Assembly: GCA_033239525.1 (NCBI GenBank)
Contig: BSYO01000025.1
Location: forward strand, 14,976,001 to 15,040,000
Direction: 5' to 3'
DNA: 64,000 bases
Origin: Nepenthes gracilis
Taxonomy: Eukaryota > Streptophyta > Magnoliopsida > Caryophyllales > Nepenthaceae
Shown here in pieces: positions 22,736 to 33,870 of this stretch; the stretch's first letter is position 1; every line of letters starts with the position of its first letter. Under the pieces are notes generated by a model. It saw only the letters and a program-made list of their open reading frames with translations. It was not told the DNA's origin and did no database searches. Position numbers and translations under genes: made by a program.

Positions 22736-23199
22736 TTTAATTTTTCAAAAAAGGTACAAATTTTTTTAAAAAAATCAAATAAACATATTAATCTAGTTTT
22801 CATGTATTAAAATAAAATTGGTTTTAAATTCTAAATGGTATCTTAATATTTATACAGACAAACAAAATGACTTTAGTTGGTCATCCTTAAGTCCAATAAT
22901 CAACTATTATATGTGACCGATCTTTATCTAGGAAACTTTTGAATTATTCATAGGTAGAATTAATAAGAAAGTCCTATTAAAATTTCCCCTTTTTGGAGTG
23001 TTTTTATATATTCTGAGGGGGAAGGTAACAACATAGCTTGTTGCACTTGGAACTGTGAGCCTGAGTACACTGTTTATCAAACATCCTAGAATATCCTGTC
23101 GTGTGCCTAAGGTGCTGTGCCACTGAATTGAATATTATTCAAAAGTTTATAATATTGTTACTTTAAAACACATTTACTTAACTCAGAAATCATAACTAA

Positions 23200-23640
23200 T
23201 ATCACAATCATCCTAATAGGGGTATGGAGTAATACATATCAAGCATGACCTCTTTGAACAATTCATATATGTGTCCTCCATACGCTATTTCTATGGGGAT
23301 TGACATATGGTCGTTTTTCATATGCATATCATACATAGATGGCTTTTGCTTAACTAGTTCTCACACTAATCTTGTGTGATCTTCTTATGACTCCTATCAC
23401 TTGAAAGATACTTAGAAGACATTTAGCTAACTTAGACGAATGTTGTGCAAATTTCTAGTAATCATGACGCTTGGTTGACCATTGATAAACTTTTACTTGA
23501 CACCTCTACCTGAGTGTGCCTCCGCATGACACATCAAAGGGTATAGCTATAAGAGAGTGACTCAAAACCTAATAAATTCTTTCTCATAACTTTGTGGGAT
23601 TCATCACCATTCCAATAATCATTTGACATACTCCATACTT
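23200..23640 (-). repeat. Copia element A, 3' LTR-like repeat
   Basis: Collinear with 26885-27300. Shared blocks are a cacactaatcttgtgtgatc / cacactagtcttgtactatc segment, atacttagaagacat / atacttagacaatgc, cttggttgaccattga / cttggtcaatcattga, and a closing ataagagagtgact segment. The pair flanks copia pol sequence on the - strand, so the two are taken as LTRs. Exact ends are not visible; the left end may extend to about 22850. Confidence 0.5.
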
Positions 23641-24084
23641 TTCCTTTTGAACTAATTTTATTATCATATCTGATCTATTGTTTTCAATTTTGATTTTATC
23701 AAATATTAGCAACTCCAACTCAATTATATCCCTCACTCAATAATATCATATATTGATATGATTTGATATGGAATAAAGCAATTAGTTCTTCAAAACATAA
23801 ATGGTGCTTCGATTATTACAACATACCATATACTACTCTTACTTGAAATTGAGCTTTATGATAAACTTCTTTATTCTTAATATTTCCTTACGCCACCATA
23901 ATATATTCATCTTGGTGGTAGAGAGAGCAATGCATTTTTGCAATCTCAATTTCTAGACACAACTCCTTCCGTAAATATAACTAAGTAACCTGTAGTAAAC
24001 TTTTGAGGATTAATGTTGTTTGCCATGTGAATGTTAGAGTACCCAATCAAAAGAGACTTTCTATTGCTAAAATATAGACATGCT

Positions 24085-24300
24085 TTAGAAGTTCTCCAAA
24101 GATACCTGAATATAATGTTCTTTTTTGGGATTAGAAAGGAATCGTCTAATGATTTTAATCGTATGAGTTATGTCAGGCCTCGCACACATTATTATAAACA
24201 TTAGACTACCAATAGTTAAAGAGTAGGGAGTATATCTCATACTAACCTTCTCATCCTCCGTAAAAGATTTTGCCAATTACTCATTATGAAGTGAATGACA
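24085..24300 (-). pseudogene. Copia element A RNase H segment
   Basis: The - strand frame contains YSLTIGSLMFIIMCARPDIT followed by HTIKIIRRFLSNPKKEH. This matches the copia block (Y)xxAVGSLMYxMxxTRPDIxxAVxxxSRFxxxPxxxHW that bridges reverse transcriptase and RNase H. It is an isolated fragment with frameshifts on both sides. Confidence 0.8.
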
Positions 24301-24399
24301 AGTGGAGTACTCACTAGTTGGAACATTTTCATATTAAAGTATTGAAATATCTTTTCAACGTAACTTTTTTGAAACATTCAAAGCTTATTTACTTTCTAG

Positions 24400-25120
24400 T
24401 CACAAATAATACTTACACAGAATTTATTGTTGCAGCCATGAGTCTTTTAGGGAAAAAGACTTTTCAGATTGATTTTTAAAATCAACAATTCAAGAGACAT
24501 TCCGCTCCATAACGAGTATATCATTTATATAGAATAGGAGAATTTTGAAATCTTCTTTCTAGAACCTTTGAATAAAAATGTAATGGTCTAACAAAATCTT
24601 CCAGTAGTATTAACTCACCATTACTAACTCAAACTTCTTAAACCATTATCTAGAAGCTTGCTACAATATGTAAATACTCTTCTTCAATTGGCACACTAAA
24701 TACTTATTTCCCTTAACTCGGAACCCTTTCAATTGTTTCATGTAGATTTTTTTCTTAGGATCACCATAAAAAAAGCCGCCCACACATTTAGTTATTCGAT
24801 TTTAAATCAAGGGTCACTACTAATTTGAGAACAACACAAATGGATGACATTTTCAAAATAGAAGAGAAAACTTTCTCAAAATCAATCTCCTTTCATTGAC
24901 TAAAACCCTTCATAACTAACCTTACCATGTACCTAAATTTAGAGTTGTTCTTATCAGGTTTTAGGAAAAAAATTTATTTGTTTTTGTAAAATATGTTTGC
25001 CATTTGATAATTTGGTTAGCTTGAAGGTTTGATTTTCATATAAGGACTTCATTTTGTCATACATAGCTTTCATCCACTTTACCTTATGTTTATCATCCAT
25101 AGCCTCATCAAAGCGCTCGG
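24400..25120 (-). pseudogene. Copia element A reverse transcriptase remnant
   Basis: Near 24965-25115 the - strand reads FDEAMDDKHKVKWMKAMYDK and KSLYENQTFKLTKLSNGK, the start of copia reverse transcriptase (EAMxxxxxxxWxxAMxxEMxSLxxNxTWxLVxLPxGK). The middle of the domain is broken by stops and shifts. The frame at 25211-25483 is the linker between integrase and reverse transcriptase. Confidence 0.7.
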
Positions 25121-25659
25121 GCTTTGAGATATTAATAAGTAGTAAATATTCATCAACTGATTGGCATGAGAAAAGACATCAATCTCTAATGGATTGTCGG
25201 AATGAGATGGTTAATGCAGCTTGAGAAGTTTATGAAGAACATCATCATGGGTATTAACGTGCACATCAGTATCATCCACTATATTAAAGGTGAAAATCTC
25301 ACAGTTTTCATCATCTTTATGATTAATTCGATCACCATTTTTAGTTTGAAGTGCCATTGGTATTAAAGGCTTAGAATTCATATTACAAAGTTGGTTGTTA
25401 TCTTTGTTTGAGATCGCATTCTCAGTTTTATTGATGTCTTTAATGACCTCATTTTCAATGAATATCTTAGTTCTAAACCTCACAAGAAAGATGCATTGTC
25501 ATGTAAACAATGCATTGTTACAAGAAAGACTATTCTTTGTTGGATCATAGAATCGATATCTAAATTTATCTTCCCATAGACAAGAGAGATGTATTGTCGC
25601 ATCTTCATCTCAAACTTAAACTTCTCATCATTTGAAACATAGATGAAGGAATTCCACCC

Positions 25660-26340
25660 TAACAGCAAGTGGTCATAGGAGACCTCATTTCAAAACAATA
25701 TCTTGTTTGGCACACTTGCAAGGCCATTGCATTCAAGGCTTTCCCCCCAAAACCAATAGGAGAGTTTTGCCTCCAAAAGTGCACATAGATTTTCTCAATC
25801 AACATCCAAATCATTCTCTCAGTCAAACTATTGAATTATAGTATTTTCAAAGGAGTTGTTTGGTACTGTATTCCATACAACCGACAATATGCCTCAAATG
25901 CTATAATATATTATTCTCCATTGTCACTCTGGATGTATTTTTGCTTTTTTTTTTTCATTTGTCTTTCAATTAAGGTATGAAATTGCACGAAAATATTAAG
26001 GGCTTCAATTTTCAACTTTAAGAGATATGTCCATAATTTTCTAAAATAATAATCAATAAATGTTATAGAGTATTTTGCCAAGTATTTTAACTATGAAAGA
26101 ACCGCAAATATTGGTACACGAGTTCAAAGAGATCTGCCTTCTTAATGGATAAGTTTTCATAAATTAAACTTTTTGTGGTTTTCTTGCCAAACAATGAGAG
26201 CATCCTTCCAACTTTGCTTCCTTCACACTTAGAAAAATGTTCTTATTTGCTAGGCAATTGAGCCTTTTTTAACTCATATAGCTTAGACGTTTGTGCCATA
26301 GAGCAGGCGACTCGTCACTCTTGGCCACAACTATGTCTCC
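25660..26340 (-). pseudogene. Copia element A integrase remnant
   Basis: LWHKRLSYMS near 26265-26310 is the GAG-pre-integrase HxxLGH-type motif. Further on, AYCRLYGIQYQTTPLK and NSLTERMIWMLIEK near 25815-25905 match the end of the catalytic core (GIxHxxTxPxTPQxNGxxERxNRTL), and GGKALNAMA matches FWxEAVxTAxY. The order is correct for the - strand, and stops are present. Confidence 0.75.
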
Positions 26341-26884
26341 AACTAAGACTCAGGCTTGTAATACACATGAGTCAGACAGTTTCTATCTATGAGTCATTAC
26401 TAAAGATCTTTTAGTGAGTTTCCATATACTTTCATAAAAGGTGCCAGAAACCTCTTGTTATTAAGTTTGCAAGCTACAATAAGATTCAATAGGATATATG
26501 AGACATGTCATATATCCCTTAACACTAGCTTTGTGTCATTACTAGTGGTTTGACACACATCGCCGCAACCTATGATTTAAGACAATCCATCATTTTTTGG
26601 TTATAAAAATATAATAATATAAGGATATATTATCTTATAATGACGAGTATGAACAATAGACAATATAAGAATGAATAAGAAAAAAAATAACCGATAATGT
26701 ATTATTCTCGATATCAAAAATAATGTAACAAAGGTCAACAAATAATATAATACTATTTAAATTTCAAAAGATGACAAAATCTTTCTCTTTTTTCTTTTTT
26801 CTCTCTTTTTTTTTTCTTTCCGTAAACGCTAAAGATTTAAATTTCGTAAGTAATTTATTATTCCCTTCTTAACCTTAGCATACC

Positions 26885-27300
26885 ACATAGGAGTTTTTAT
26901 ATTAGTATAGCTATACGTATGCTCCTTATGCCTAATAGGTGTAATCCCATTTGAGTAATTCATGCACGTGTACTTTCCATATGCTGTTTTTGCAGTGATT
27001 CATGCACATGTACTATCCTATACTTGCCACATGTAGACGACTTATACTCGATCAATCCTCACACTAGTCTTGTACTATCATTTTATGACTTCTGTTGCTT
27101 GGCTGATACTTAGACAATGCTTGACTAACATTAGATGAATATTGCAAGAGCCCCTAGTAAACTGTGATACTTGGTCAATCATTGATCGACCTTTGATCGA
27201 CCCTTACTTGATGCCTCCGGTTAAGCATACCTCTATATGATACTTCAAAGGATATGAATTTTATAAGAGAGTGATCTAAGATCTAATATGATATCATCTC
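26885..27300 (-). repeat. Copia element A, 5' LTR-like repeat
   Basis: Right-hand partner of the repeat at 23200-23640 (see there). Between this repeat and the integrase remnant, 26350-26880, no gag is recognisable, so element A lost gag and protease or has diverged beyond recognition there. No primer binding site was identified. Confidence 0.5.
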
Positions 27301-28232
27301 CTTTTCATTTAATTATTTTTCTCTCCATAGTACAAATATAACACCTAGAATTAAAAAAAAACATAAAAAATATAATACGAGTAGATAATAGAAAGATACT
27401 AAAACAGAATTATTAATCAAATATTTAAAGAGGAATCATATAATTTAAATCTGAAATGGTCCACAATCTCGGTAGTAAATATAAAAAGTATTAAAGATAG
27501 TGCTTTTGCTACCAAATTTTATCAGCCATCAAAATATTCTCTCACATTGTTTTCGTTGAAAAAATGTACTACCTTCCTATAAAAATAGATTTCTATGACG
27601 TTCTAAATTTTAATTATGCCTTTAATAAAAGATAGCTTAAATATTTATGGGATCCGTACGCTCCTCTGAAACGTCCATGCCTAGTAAGAAATCATCCACC
27701 CAAAACGAGAATCTTTTCAGAATAACCAAGCCAGCCTTTGAACGGGGCTCTGTTTTCTGCTTCTATTCATCTTTGACATATTATCATTACTTTTTGGGGG
27801 GGACGTTTAAACTCGCCGCAATGCCTTCTCTACTTTCCTTCCTGGATTAATATTTAAATATAGATATTTTATTATATAAATATTATTAAAATAAATATTG
27901 TTTAAGTAAAATATTGTCCGTCCATCGCAGCGTCCCTGGACTATAAGTAATTGTCATAGCGATTTTCAATTTATATGGTACCGCCCATATTCACAAGGGT
28001 TCCTTCTTTCCTACCAAAAAAAAAAAAAAAAAGGATTTTGCTAAGTGGTTGGTTTTTTATCATTTATCACAAGTAAATGCTTTTACAGTAAGTCAAGTTG
28101 GAATTCCATTTTCAAGTTCGATTCAAAGAATTACGACTTGAAAAAAGAATCAGAGTGGAATTTGCAACCAAATACATGCGTTTAGCCCGACAAGGAAAAA
28201 AAAAAAGAAGAAGAAAACTGGCTAAAATGCTT
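27301..28232. other. AT-rich upstream region of the glutamine synthetase-like gene
   Basis: No gene recognised. The frame at 27647-27850 has no domain. A 27-bp word at 27694-27720, beginning ccacccaaaacgagaatc, differs by two bases from 33361-33387 in the 3' LTR of the copia element downstream. Purine runs occur at 28018-28033 and 28194-28215. Confidence 0.4.
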
Positions 28233-28271
28233 TAATGTGAAATGATTGGACACCCAAATCATTTCACATTA
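28233..28271. promoter_or_regulatory. Perfect 15-bp inverted repeat in the promoter
   Basis: Arms taatgtgaaatgatt (28233-28247) and aatcatttcacatta (28257-28271) are exact complements around a 9-base loop. They end 21 bp before the TATA box at 28293. They could bind a dimeric factor or be a trace of a small inverted-repeat element. Confidence 0.6.
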
Positions 28272-28292
28272 CCGTATGTAAACGCTGGATCG

Positions 28293-28302
28293 TATATAAA
28301 TA
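28293..28302 (+). promoter_or_regulatory. TATA box of the glutamine synthetase-like gene
   Basis: TATATAAATA in a gene-type promoter setting, about 30-35 bp before the copia insertion point at 28335. The expected transcription start is therefore close to the insertion point. The leader resumes after the element at 33833, with 38 bases to the ATG. Assignment to this gene is inference from the target duplication, which shows that 28335 and 33833 were once adjacent. Confidence 0.55.
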
Positions 28303-28330
28303 CAGAAGCAGTAGTAACCACCATTGCATG

Positions 28331-28335
28331 ACAAC
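28331..28335 (+). other. Target-site duplication ACAAC (left)
   Basis: ACAAC immediately before the copia 5' LTR. The same five bases follow the 3' LTR at 33828-33832. Confidence 0.85.
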
Positions 28336-29047
28336 TGTTGGGGATCACTCCCGTGAAGAAGTTCTTGGAAACTGAGAACTAGACAGGTCTGGCGGGCGAG
28401 GCTCAGACGGTCAACGGAAAGTTGACCGGATTGGTGAGCAAGGCCTCAGACGGTCAACGGAAGGTTGACCGGATTGGCGACCACCTTGTTGTCGCTTGGC
28501 GGTGAAGTCACCGATTCATCAACAGCTGTCAAGAGATTTTTCCGATACCAACGGCGACTTGACGGGACTGAAGAAGGCGGGCGGCCAACGTGCTCCGCCC
28601 GCTGTGCAACAAAGAAGAATGCCACCAAAGAGATCCTCCCGAAAATCATGATCTCCAAACGGTTATGCAGAACCGTATTTTGGACAGCGAATATTCTCAT
28701 TGTTGGAAGGAATTGTTGCTGTCCTTTTTTTAGTGTATTTTATTTTATTGCTCTCTATATATGAAAATAGTGATAGCAGGGAGAAGGGTAGAGATTATGT
28801 GAGAGAAAAGAGAGTAAAAAAGAGAAGGAGTGTTCTTCTTTTGCTTCCTTTTGTTCTCATTGATTGTTTTGTCTCCAAAATTTCATATAGTGAAAGATTT
28901 TTCAGTCGGGATTTTAAGTCCCGTGGTTTTTCCTTGATTGATAAGGGTTTTCCACGTAAAAGATCCTGTTCATTATTCTTCGCTCACATTGTCTCTGTTG
29001 TCCGCTTAATCGGGAAAGTGGTCCGCCCACAGCCCTCTTTCCCAACA
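28336..29047 (+). repeat. 5' LTR of copia element B
   Basis: 712 bp, ends TGTTGGGG and TTTCCCAACA. TATA-like tatatatg lies at about 28756-28763. A pair of imperfect 40-bp direct repeats (gacggtcaacggaaagttga-type) occurs at 28406-28475. Compared with the 3' LTR the differences are mostly short insertions and deletions. Confidence 0.9.
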
Positions 29048-29049
29048 AG

Positions 29050-29061
29050 TGGTATCGAGAC
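29050..29061 (+). other. Primer binding site of copia element B
   Basis: TGGTATCGAGAC, two bases after the LTR. It resembles TGGTATCAGAGC for initiator methionine tRNA with a small rearrangement. Confidence 0.7.
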
Positions 29062-29089
29062 AGTGTTCCAAACCTTGTGTTCATGGCAT

Positions 29090-29860
29090 CTTCGCTGCCA
29101 AAGAGTCCGCTCAACATTGAGCGCTTAACGGCAAGGAAACTTTATCCTCCTCGCAAGAGAGGGTGAAGAACATTCCGATTTAGGGAAGGGACAAGTGAAG
29201 GCGCCCTCAAGAAGAAGGATAAAAACCCGAAAACCTAACCGACGATGAATGGCAAGACAAGAGAGACTTTGCAAACCGCACGATTAAACCGTGCTCATGT
29301 GGACAACACTTCCAAGAAGTTCTTGGTCTATCCGATCCGCTGGAGGTCCCGGGAGAAGCTGGAAAGCCCATAAGTCCAAATCTCGACAACCGATCGCATG
29401 TAAAGAAGCTTCTACGCCTACATATCTCAAGGCAGCTTCAAAAACACTTGGATGAGTTTAATCGGATATCGACAGATGTCCCGCTGATGAGGAGATAAAG
29501 GAGGAGGACAAGGCGCTGGTCCCGTTGGCTTCACCGCCGCCTCCTATGACCATATTGTTACAACTCGCCTGCTCGGGCAAGGACACTTTGAGGTCGGGAT
29601 GAGGTCATTGCCTCACTGCTCATGAATGAGTCCAGAGGTCGCAAGGAACCTCATAATGTGTTCTCATTCCGAGGTCCCGTGACTCAATCCAGGGAAGAAG
29701 CAAAGGTCGCCATCGAAAAACGGGAGAGAAGAGTCGCAGTAAGTCTCGATCTAGATATCAAAACTGAGTGCCATCATTGTGGCAAAAGGGCCACATTAAG
29801 AAGCATTGCTTCAAATGGAAGCGAGAAAATGCAGAGAAGGAGAAAATGACAAAGGACACG
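29090..29860 (+). pseudogene. Copia element B gag with zinc knuckle, frameshifted
   Basis: Near 29769-29815 the sequence spells CHHCGK-RGH-KKHC across a frameshift, the CX2CX4HX4C nucleic-acid-binding knuckle of copia gag. The upstream part is split over all three frames. No ATG-to-stop gag frame survives. Confidence 0.7.
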
Positions 29861-29939
29861 GAGAGGAAATGTCCTCCGTCTCAATAGTCATGAGTGGTGA
29901 TCTCCGTTGACGTGTCAAGGAGAGGTGGCAAACTTGACA

Positions 29940-30280
29940 GATCCTGAATTTGGATGGGTAGTAGATCGGGTGCTACTCTACATGTCACATCTCTAAGGAA
30001 CTATATACGTCCTATACTCCAGGAGATTTCGGAGTAATCGGGATGGGTAACAAAGGAATATCCCCCGAGTAGGCAGAGGAGATATTATTCGACCACGAAC
30101 AATGGCACGAAGTCATTTGTCAAGGATGTGCATCACGTGCCCGACATTCGCCTGAATGTCATCTCAGCCTAGACGACTTGATGACGAGATACTCGCAACA
30201 CCTTCCGTGAAGGTGAATGGAAGCCGACTAGGAGGGTCTTTTGTTGCAAGGCGAGAGGAAAGAAGTGCTCCGGTCTGTAT
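29940..30280 (+). pseudogene. Copia element B protease, frameshifted at the active site
   Basis: At 29954-29990 the sequence reads WVVD and then, one base short, (S)GATLHVTSLR. The missing base falls in the catalytic Asp-Ser-Gly triad. Downstream HHVPDIRLNVIS near 30130-30165 fits the LxVPxLxxNLLS segment of copia protease. Confidence 0.65.
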
Positions 30281-31127
30281 GTGATGGAGGTCCGTGCCAT
30301 GGCTGGAGATGTAAATGCTACTATCTGTAAGGAGACAGATGATTTGTGGCACAGGAGGTTGGGCCATATGAGTGAAAAGGGTCTGTCTCACTTGGCCGGT
30401 AAGGGTTTAATCAAAGGAACGAAAGAGGACGGAATGAAAATGTGTCCTCACTGCTTGGCTGGAAAACAGAGAAGAGTATCCTTCAATGGAGTTCCGTCAG
30501 CCCCAAAAACCGGACTGCTTGATCTGATACACACAGATGTGTGTGGTCCGTTCAAAGAGAAGTCGGTCGGTGGTGCTCAGTATTTTGTTTCTTTTATTGA
30601 CGACTGCTCAAGAAAGCTGTGGGTTTACCCACTGAGGACCAAGGATCAAGTCCTTGGTATTTTTGAGCAGTTTCATGCCCTTGTTGAGCGCGGACGGGAA
30701 GAAATCAAGACCGGTCCCAAGTGACAACGGCGGAGAATACTTGGGACCTTTCGATGCCTACTGCCGCTCACATGGCATCAGGCATCAGAAAACACCACCT
30801 AAGACACCTCAGCTGAATGGAGTAGCAGAACGGATGAACCGTACGCTATTGGAGAAAGTACGCTGTATGCTTTCTGAATCGAAACTGAAAACATCATTCT
30901 GGGCAGAAGCACTCCAGACGGCGGCCTACATCATCAACAAAAGTCGCCGAGCAAGCCATCGATGGGTGAAGTGGCAGAAGATATGGATGGGCAAGGAGCC
31001 GCCCTATGATCATTTGCAGCATTCGGATGCAAAGCATTCGTACATATTCCAAGAGATGAAAGGATTTAAATCGAGCCAAAGACGATGCAGTGCGCTTTTT
31101 GGGCTATGGGAAGATGAATCGGGTTAG
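30281..31127 (+). pseudogene. Copia element B integrase, split by a frameshift
   Basis: The first frame carries DDLWHRRLGHMSEKGLSHLA and CPHCLAGKQRRVSF, the HHCC zinc-binding part, then the first catalytic Asp context DLIHTDVCGPF and FIDDCSRKLWVYPL. After a shift near 30700, the second frame gives SDNGGEYLG (second Asp), PQLNGVAERMNRTLLEKVR (catalytic Glu) and FWAEALQTAAYIINK. All catalytic residues are present but not in one frame. Confidence 0.9.
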
Positions 31128-31441
31128 GTTCTATGATCCCGCTACTAGGAAGTTGGTCCGGCCAAGAGATGTAACATCGGCCGAAAATGAGACGATTGAA
31201 GATATTGGCAGAAGACAAAATGATAAATGCAGACGACAAAGTAAAATTTGATGTCCGTCCCCAATCGGGATTAGATGCGAGATTTGGCCAACATGGAGTT
31301 GACTGGATTCGGGTCCCGAGGCAATTGAAGATGTCAAGAGGAGGTGATGATGCCTCGATGATGACTGGTGATCAAGTCATGCCTCACCGGTCAAGAAATC
31401 GTTTTAGACGATTCTCTCTCAAAATGCCGACCGTCCGTTAA

Positions 31442-32110
31442 ATGCCGTCTTCAAATGAGTATGTATTGCTGACTGATGCCGGTGAGCCTCAAGATTATGA
31501 AGAGGCTATAAATGGCGAAGTCAAGGAGAAATGGCTAGAGGCCATGAAGGATGAGATGAGTTCTCTTCACGAGAATCATACCTTTGATCTCGTTACACTT
31601 CCCAAGGGGAAGAAGGCATTGAAGAACAAATGGGTTTTTCGGGTGAAAACGGACGAGAACACCAAGGAGCCAAGGTACAAGGCACGCTTGGTGGTAAAAG
31701 GCTTCGGACAACGGAAAGGAATTGATTTTGATGAAATATTTGCTCCGGTTGTGAAAATGTCCTCTATACGAGTGGTGCTAGGTCTGGCTGCCACACAAGA
31801 CCTTGAGGTGGAGCAAATGGATGTCCGAACAGCATTTCTTCATGGAGAGCTTGAGGAGGAGATTTACATGGAACAGCCCAAAGGTTTTGAGGCTAAAGGA
31901 AAGGAACAGTTTGTCTGTCGTCTGAAGAAAAGCCTGTATGGCCTAAAACAAGCTCCCAGACAGTGGTATAAGAAATTCGAGTCTCATGTCGCGGCTACCA
32001 AGGATACCGGACTACGTGACCAGGTATTTGTGTATTTGTGCAGAGGTTTTTGATGATGTTGTCATCCTTCTCTTATATGTGGATGACATGCCGATAGTTG
32101 CAAATATTGA
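31442..32110 (+). pseudogene. Copia element B reverse transcriptase
   Basis: This is the longest surviving frame of the element, 31442-32053. It includes NKWVFRVKTDENTKEPRYKA, QMDVRTAFLHGELEEEIYM and KSLYGLKQAPRQWYKKFE, all standard copia reverse transcriptase blocks. The catalytic YVDDM follows in another frame near 32079-32095, so the protein is cut just before its active site. Confidence 0.92.
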
Positions 32111-32364
32111 CCCGGAGCAAAGAAGCTAAAGGAGCAGCTTGACGGTCATTTGCCATGAAGGACCTTGGATCGCAAAGCAAATTCTAGGAGTTAGAATTGT
32201 ACGCGATCGGAAGGCAAAAGATTGTGGTTGTCAAGAAAATTATCTTGAGAAAGTGCTCAACGATTCAATATGGAGAAGGCAAAGCCCCGTGAGTACACCG
32301 ATGGCCAACCACTATAGATTGAGCACTTGTCAATGTCCAGGCTACGGATGACGAGAAGAGGTAC

Positions 32365-32970
32365 ATGAAAGGTGTTCCCTACTCATCCGCCGTGGGAAGC
32401 CTTATGTATGCCTTGGTGTGTACTAGACCGAGATATATCATCTTTGTCGACGGGATGTATTCACCCAGATTCTGGTCCAACTGGGAAGGAGCACTTTGGT
32501 CACAGGTGAAATGGATCATGCGATACATTCGGGAACCACCAAGAGGTGCTTATGTCTCGGAAGTGACAAACCGCACTGTGGGATATTCGAGATGCGGACA
32601 TGGCCGGAGATATTGACTCACGCAAATCTACATCGGGTTACTTGGTAACATTTGCGGGGCGGAGATTTCTTGGCAATCTAAGCTACAAAAATGTGTAGCC
32701 CTATCCACAATCAAGCTGAATATATTGCGATAACGATAAGGCGTGTAAGGAGATGTTGTGGATGAAGAAATTGTTCAAGAGTTGGGTCTTCAACAGGAGA
32801 AGTATATCGATTTCTGTGATAGTCGAGTGCAATACATCTCAAGAAAATTCTTCATTTCACCTGCATCCAAGCACATTGATGTGCGGTATCATTGGATAAG
32901 GGAAGTGCTTGTCGGGTCTGATGCCCATCGAGAAGAAGATCGGTCGGCGACAACGGAGCGTATATGATGA
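32365..32970 (+). pseudogene. Copia element B RNase H, frameshifted
   Basis: VPYSSAVGSLMYALVCTRP at the start, then DADMAGD-DSRKSTSGYL near 32595-32640 in another frame, and finally SKHIDVRYHWIREVL near 32868-32912. These are the three hallmark blocks of copia RNase H, distributed over different frames. Confidence 0.85.
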
Positions 32971-33046
32971 CTAAAGAGCCTTGCCAAGTGGGAAGCATGA
33001 AGTATAAGAAGAAAGCCGCTCATGGATCCAACTTTCTCACGGCCGT

Positions 33047-33055
33047 GAGGGGAAG
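33047..33055 (+). other. Polypurine tract of copia element B
   Basis: tgaggggaa just before the 3' LTR TGTCGGG, the expected primer position for plus-strand synthesis. Confidence 0.5.
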
Positions 33056-33057
33056 TT

Positions 33058-33827
33058 TGTCGGGATCACTCCGTGAAGAAGTTCTCGAAACCGAGAACTA
33101 GACAGTTGTGTCCGGCGGAGCTCGGATATTAAAACGGCCAACTCAAAAGTTGACCGGATTGGTGAGCAAGGTCCTCGCGGTCAACGGAAGGTTGGCCGGA
33201 TTGGCGGACCACCTTTGTTGTCAAGCTATTCGGTGAAGTCACCTAGGATTCAAAATGCTTGTCTATAAAAAGAGATTTCTCCGACGGTCTAAAACGGCGA
33301 CCTTGAAAAGAAGGCGGGCGGCCAACCGTGCTCCCGCCGCCTGTGCAACAAAGAAGAATGCCACCCAAAACGAGAATCCTTTCGGAAAATCATGATCTCC
33401 AAACGTTATCAGAATCCGTATTTTCGACAAAAGCGAATATTCTCATTGTTGGAAGGAATTGCAATGCTGTCCTTTTTTTAGTGTATTTTTATTTTATTGC
33501 TCTCTATATATGAAAATAGTGATAGCAGGGAGAAGGGTAGAGATTAAGTGTGAGAGAAAAAAGAGGGAAAAATGTAAGAGAAGGAGTGTTCTACCAAAAA
33601 AAAAAAGGTTTTTGCTTCCTTTTTGTTCTCTCGCGATTGTTTTGTCTCCAAAAATTTCATATAGTGAAAGATTTTTCAAGTGGACGTAAGTCCCGTGGTT
33701 TTTCCTTGATTGATAAAGGTTTAGCCCGATTTAAAAGAAAGGTGTTCATTATTCTTCTTCGTTCACATTGTCTGCTGTTCCGTTTAACTGGGAAAGTGGT
33801 CCGCCCGTTGAGCCCTCTTTCCCAACA
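33058..33827 (+). repeat. 3' LTR of copia element B
   Basis: 770 bp, starts TGTCGGGATCACTCC, ends TTTCCCAACA. TATA-like tatatatg lies at 33505-33512, about 360 bp upstream of the next gene's ATG, on the same strand. It could therefore act as that gene's promoter. Confidence 0.9.
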
Positions 33828-33832
33828 ACAAC
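33828..33832 (+). other. Target-site duplication ACAAC (right)
   Basis: Identical to 28331-28335. After it the host leader resumes and runs 38 bases to the ATG at 33871. Confidence 0.85.
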
Positions 33833-33870
33833 AAGTGCAACATCAGTTCTAAAGAGTAAAAGAGAGCGAG

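Larger units (their letters stand above)
28336..33827 (+). mobile_element. Full-length Ty1/copia element B in the leader of the glutamine synthetase-like gene
   Basis: 5492 bp from TGTTGGGG to CCCAACA, flanked by ACAAC on both sides. It contains, in order, 5' LTR, primer binding site, gag with zinc knuckle, protease, integrase, reverse transcriptase, RNase H, a short purine tract and 3' LTR, which is the copia order. Every coding domain is broken by small indels, so it cannot move on its own. It has the same orientation as the gene it interrupts. Domain motifs fit the Tnt1/Tork side of copia, but lineage was not tested. Confidence 0.93.
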
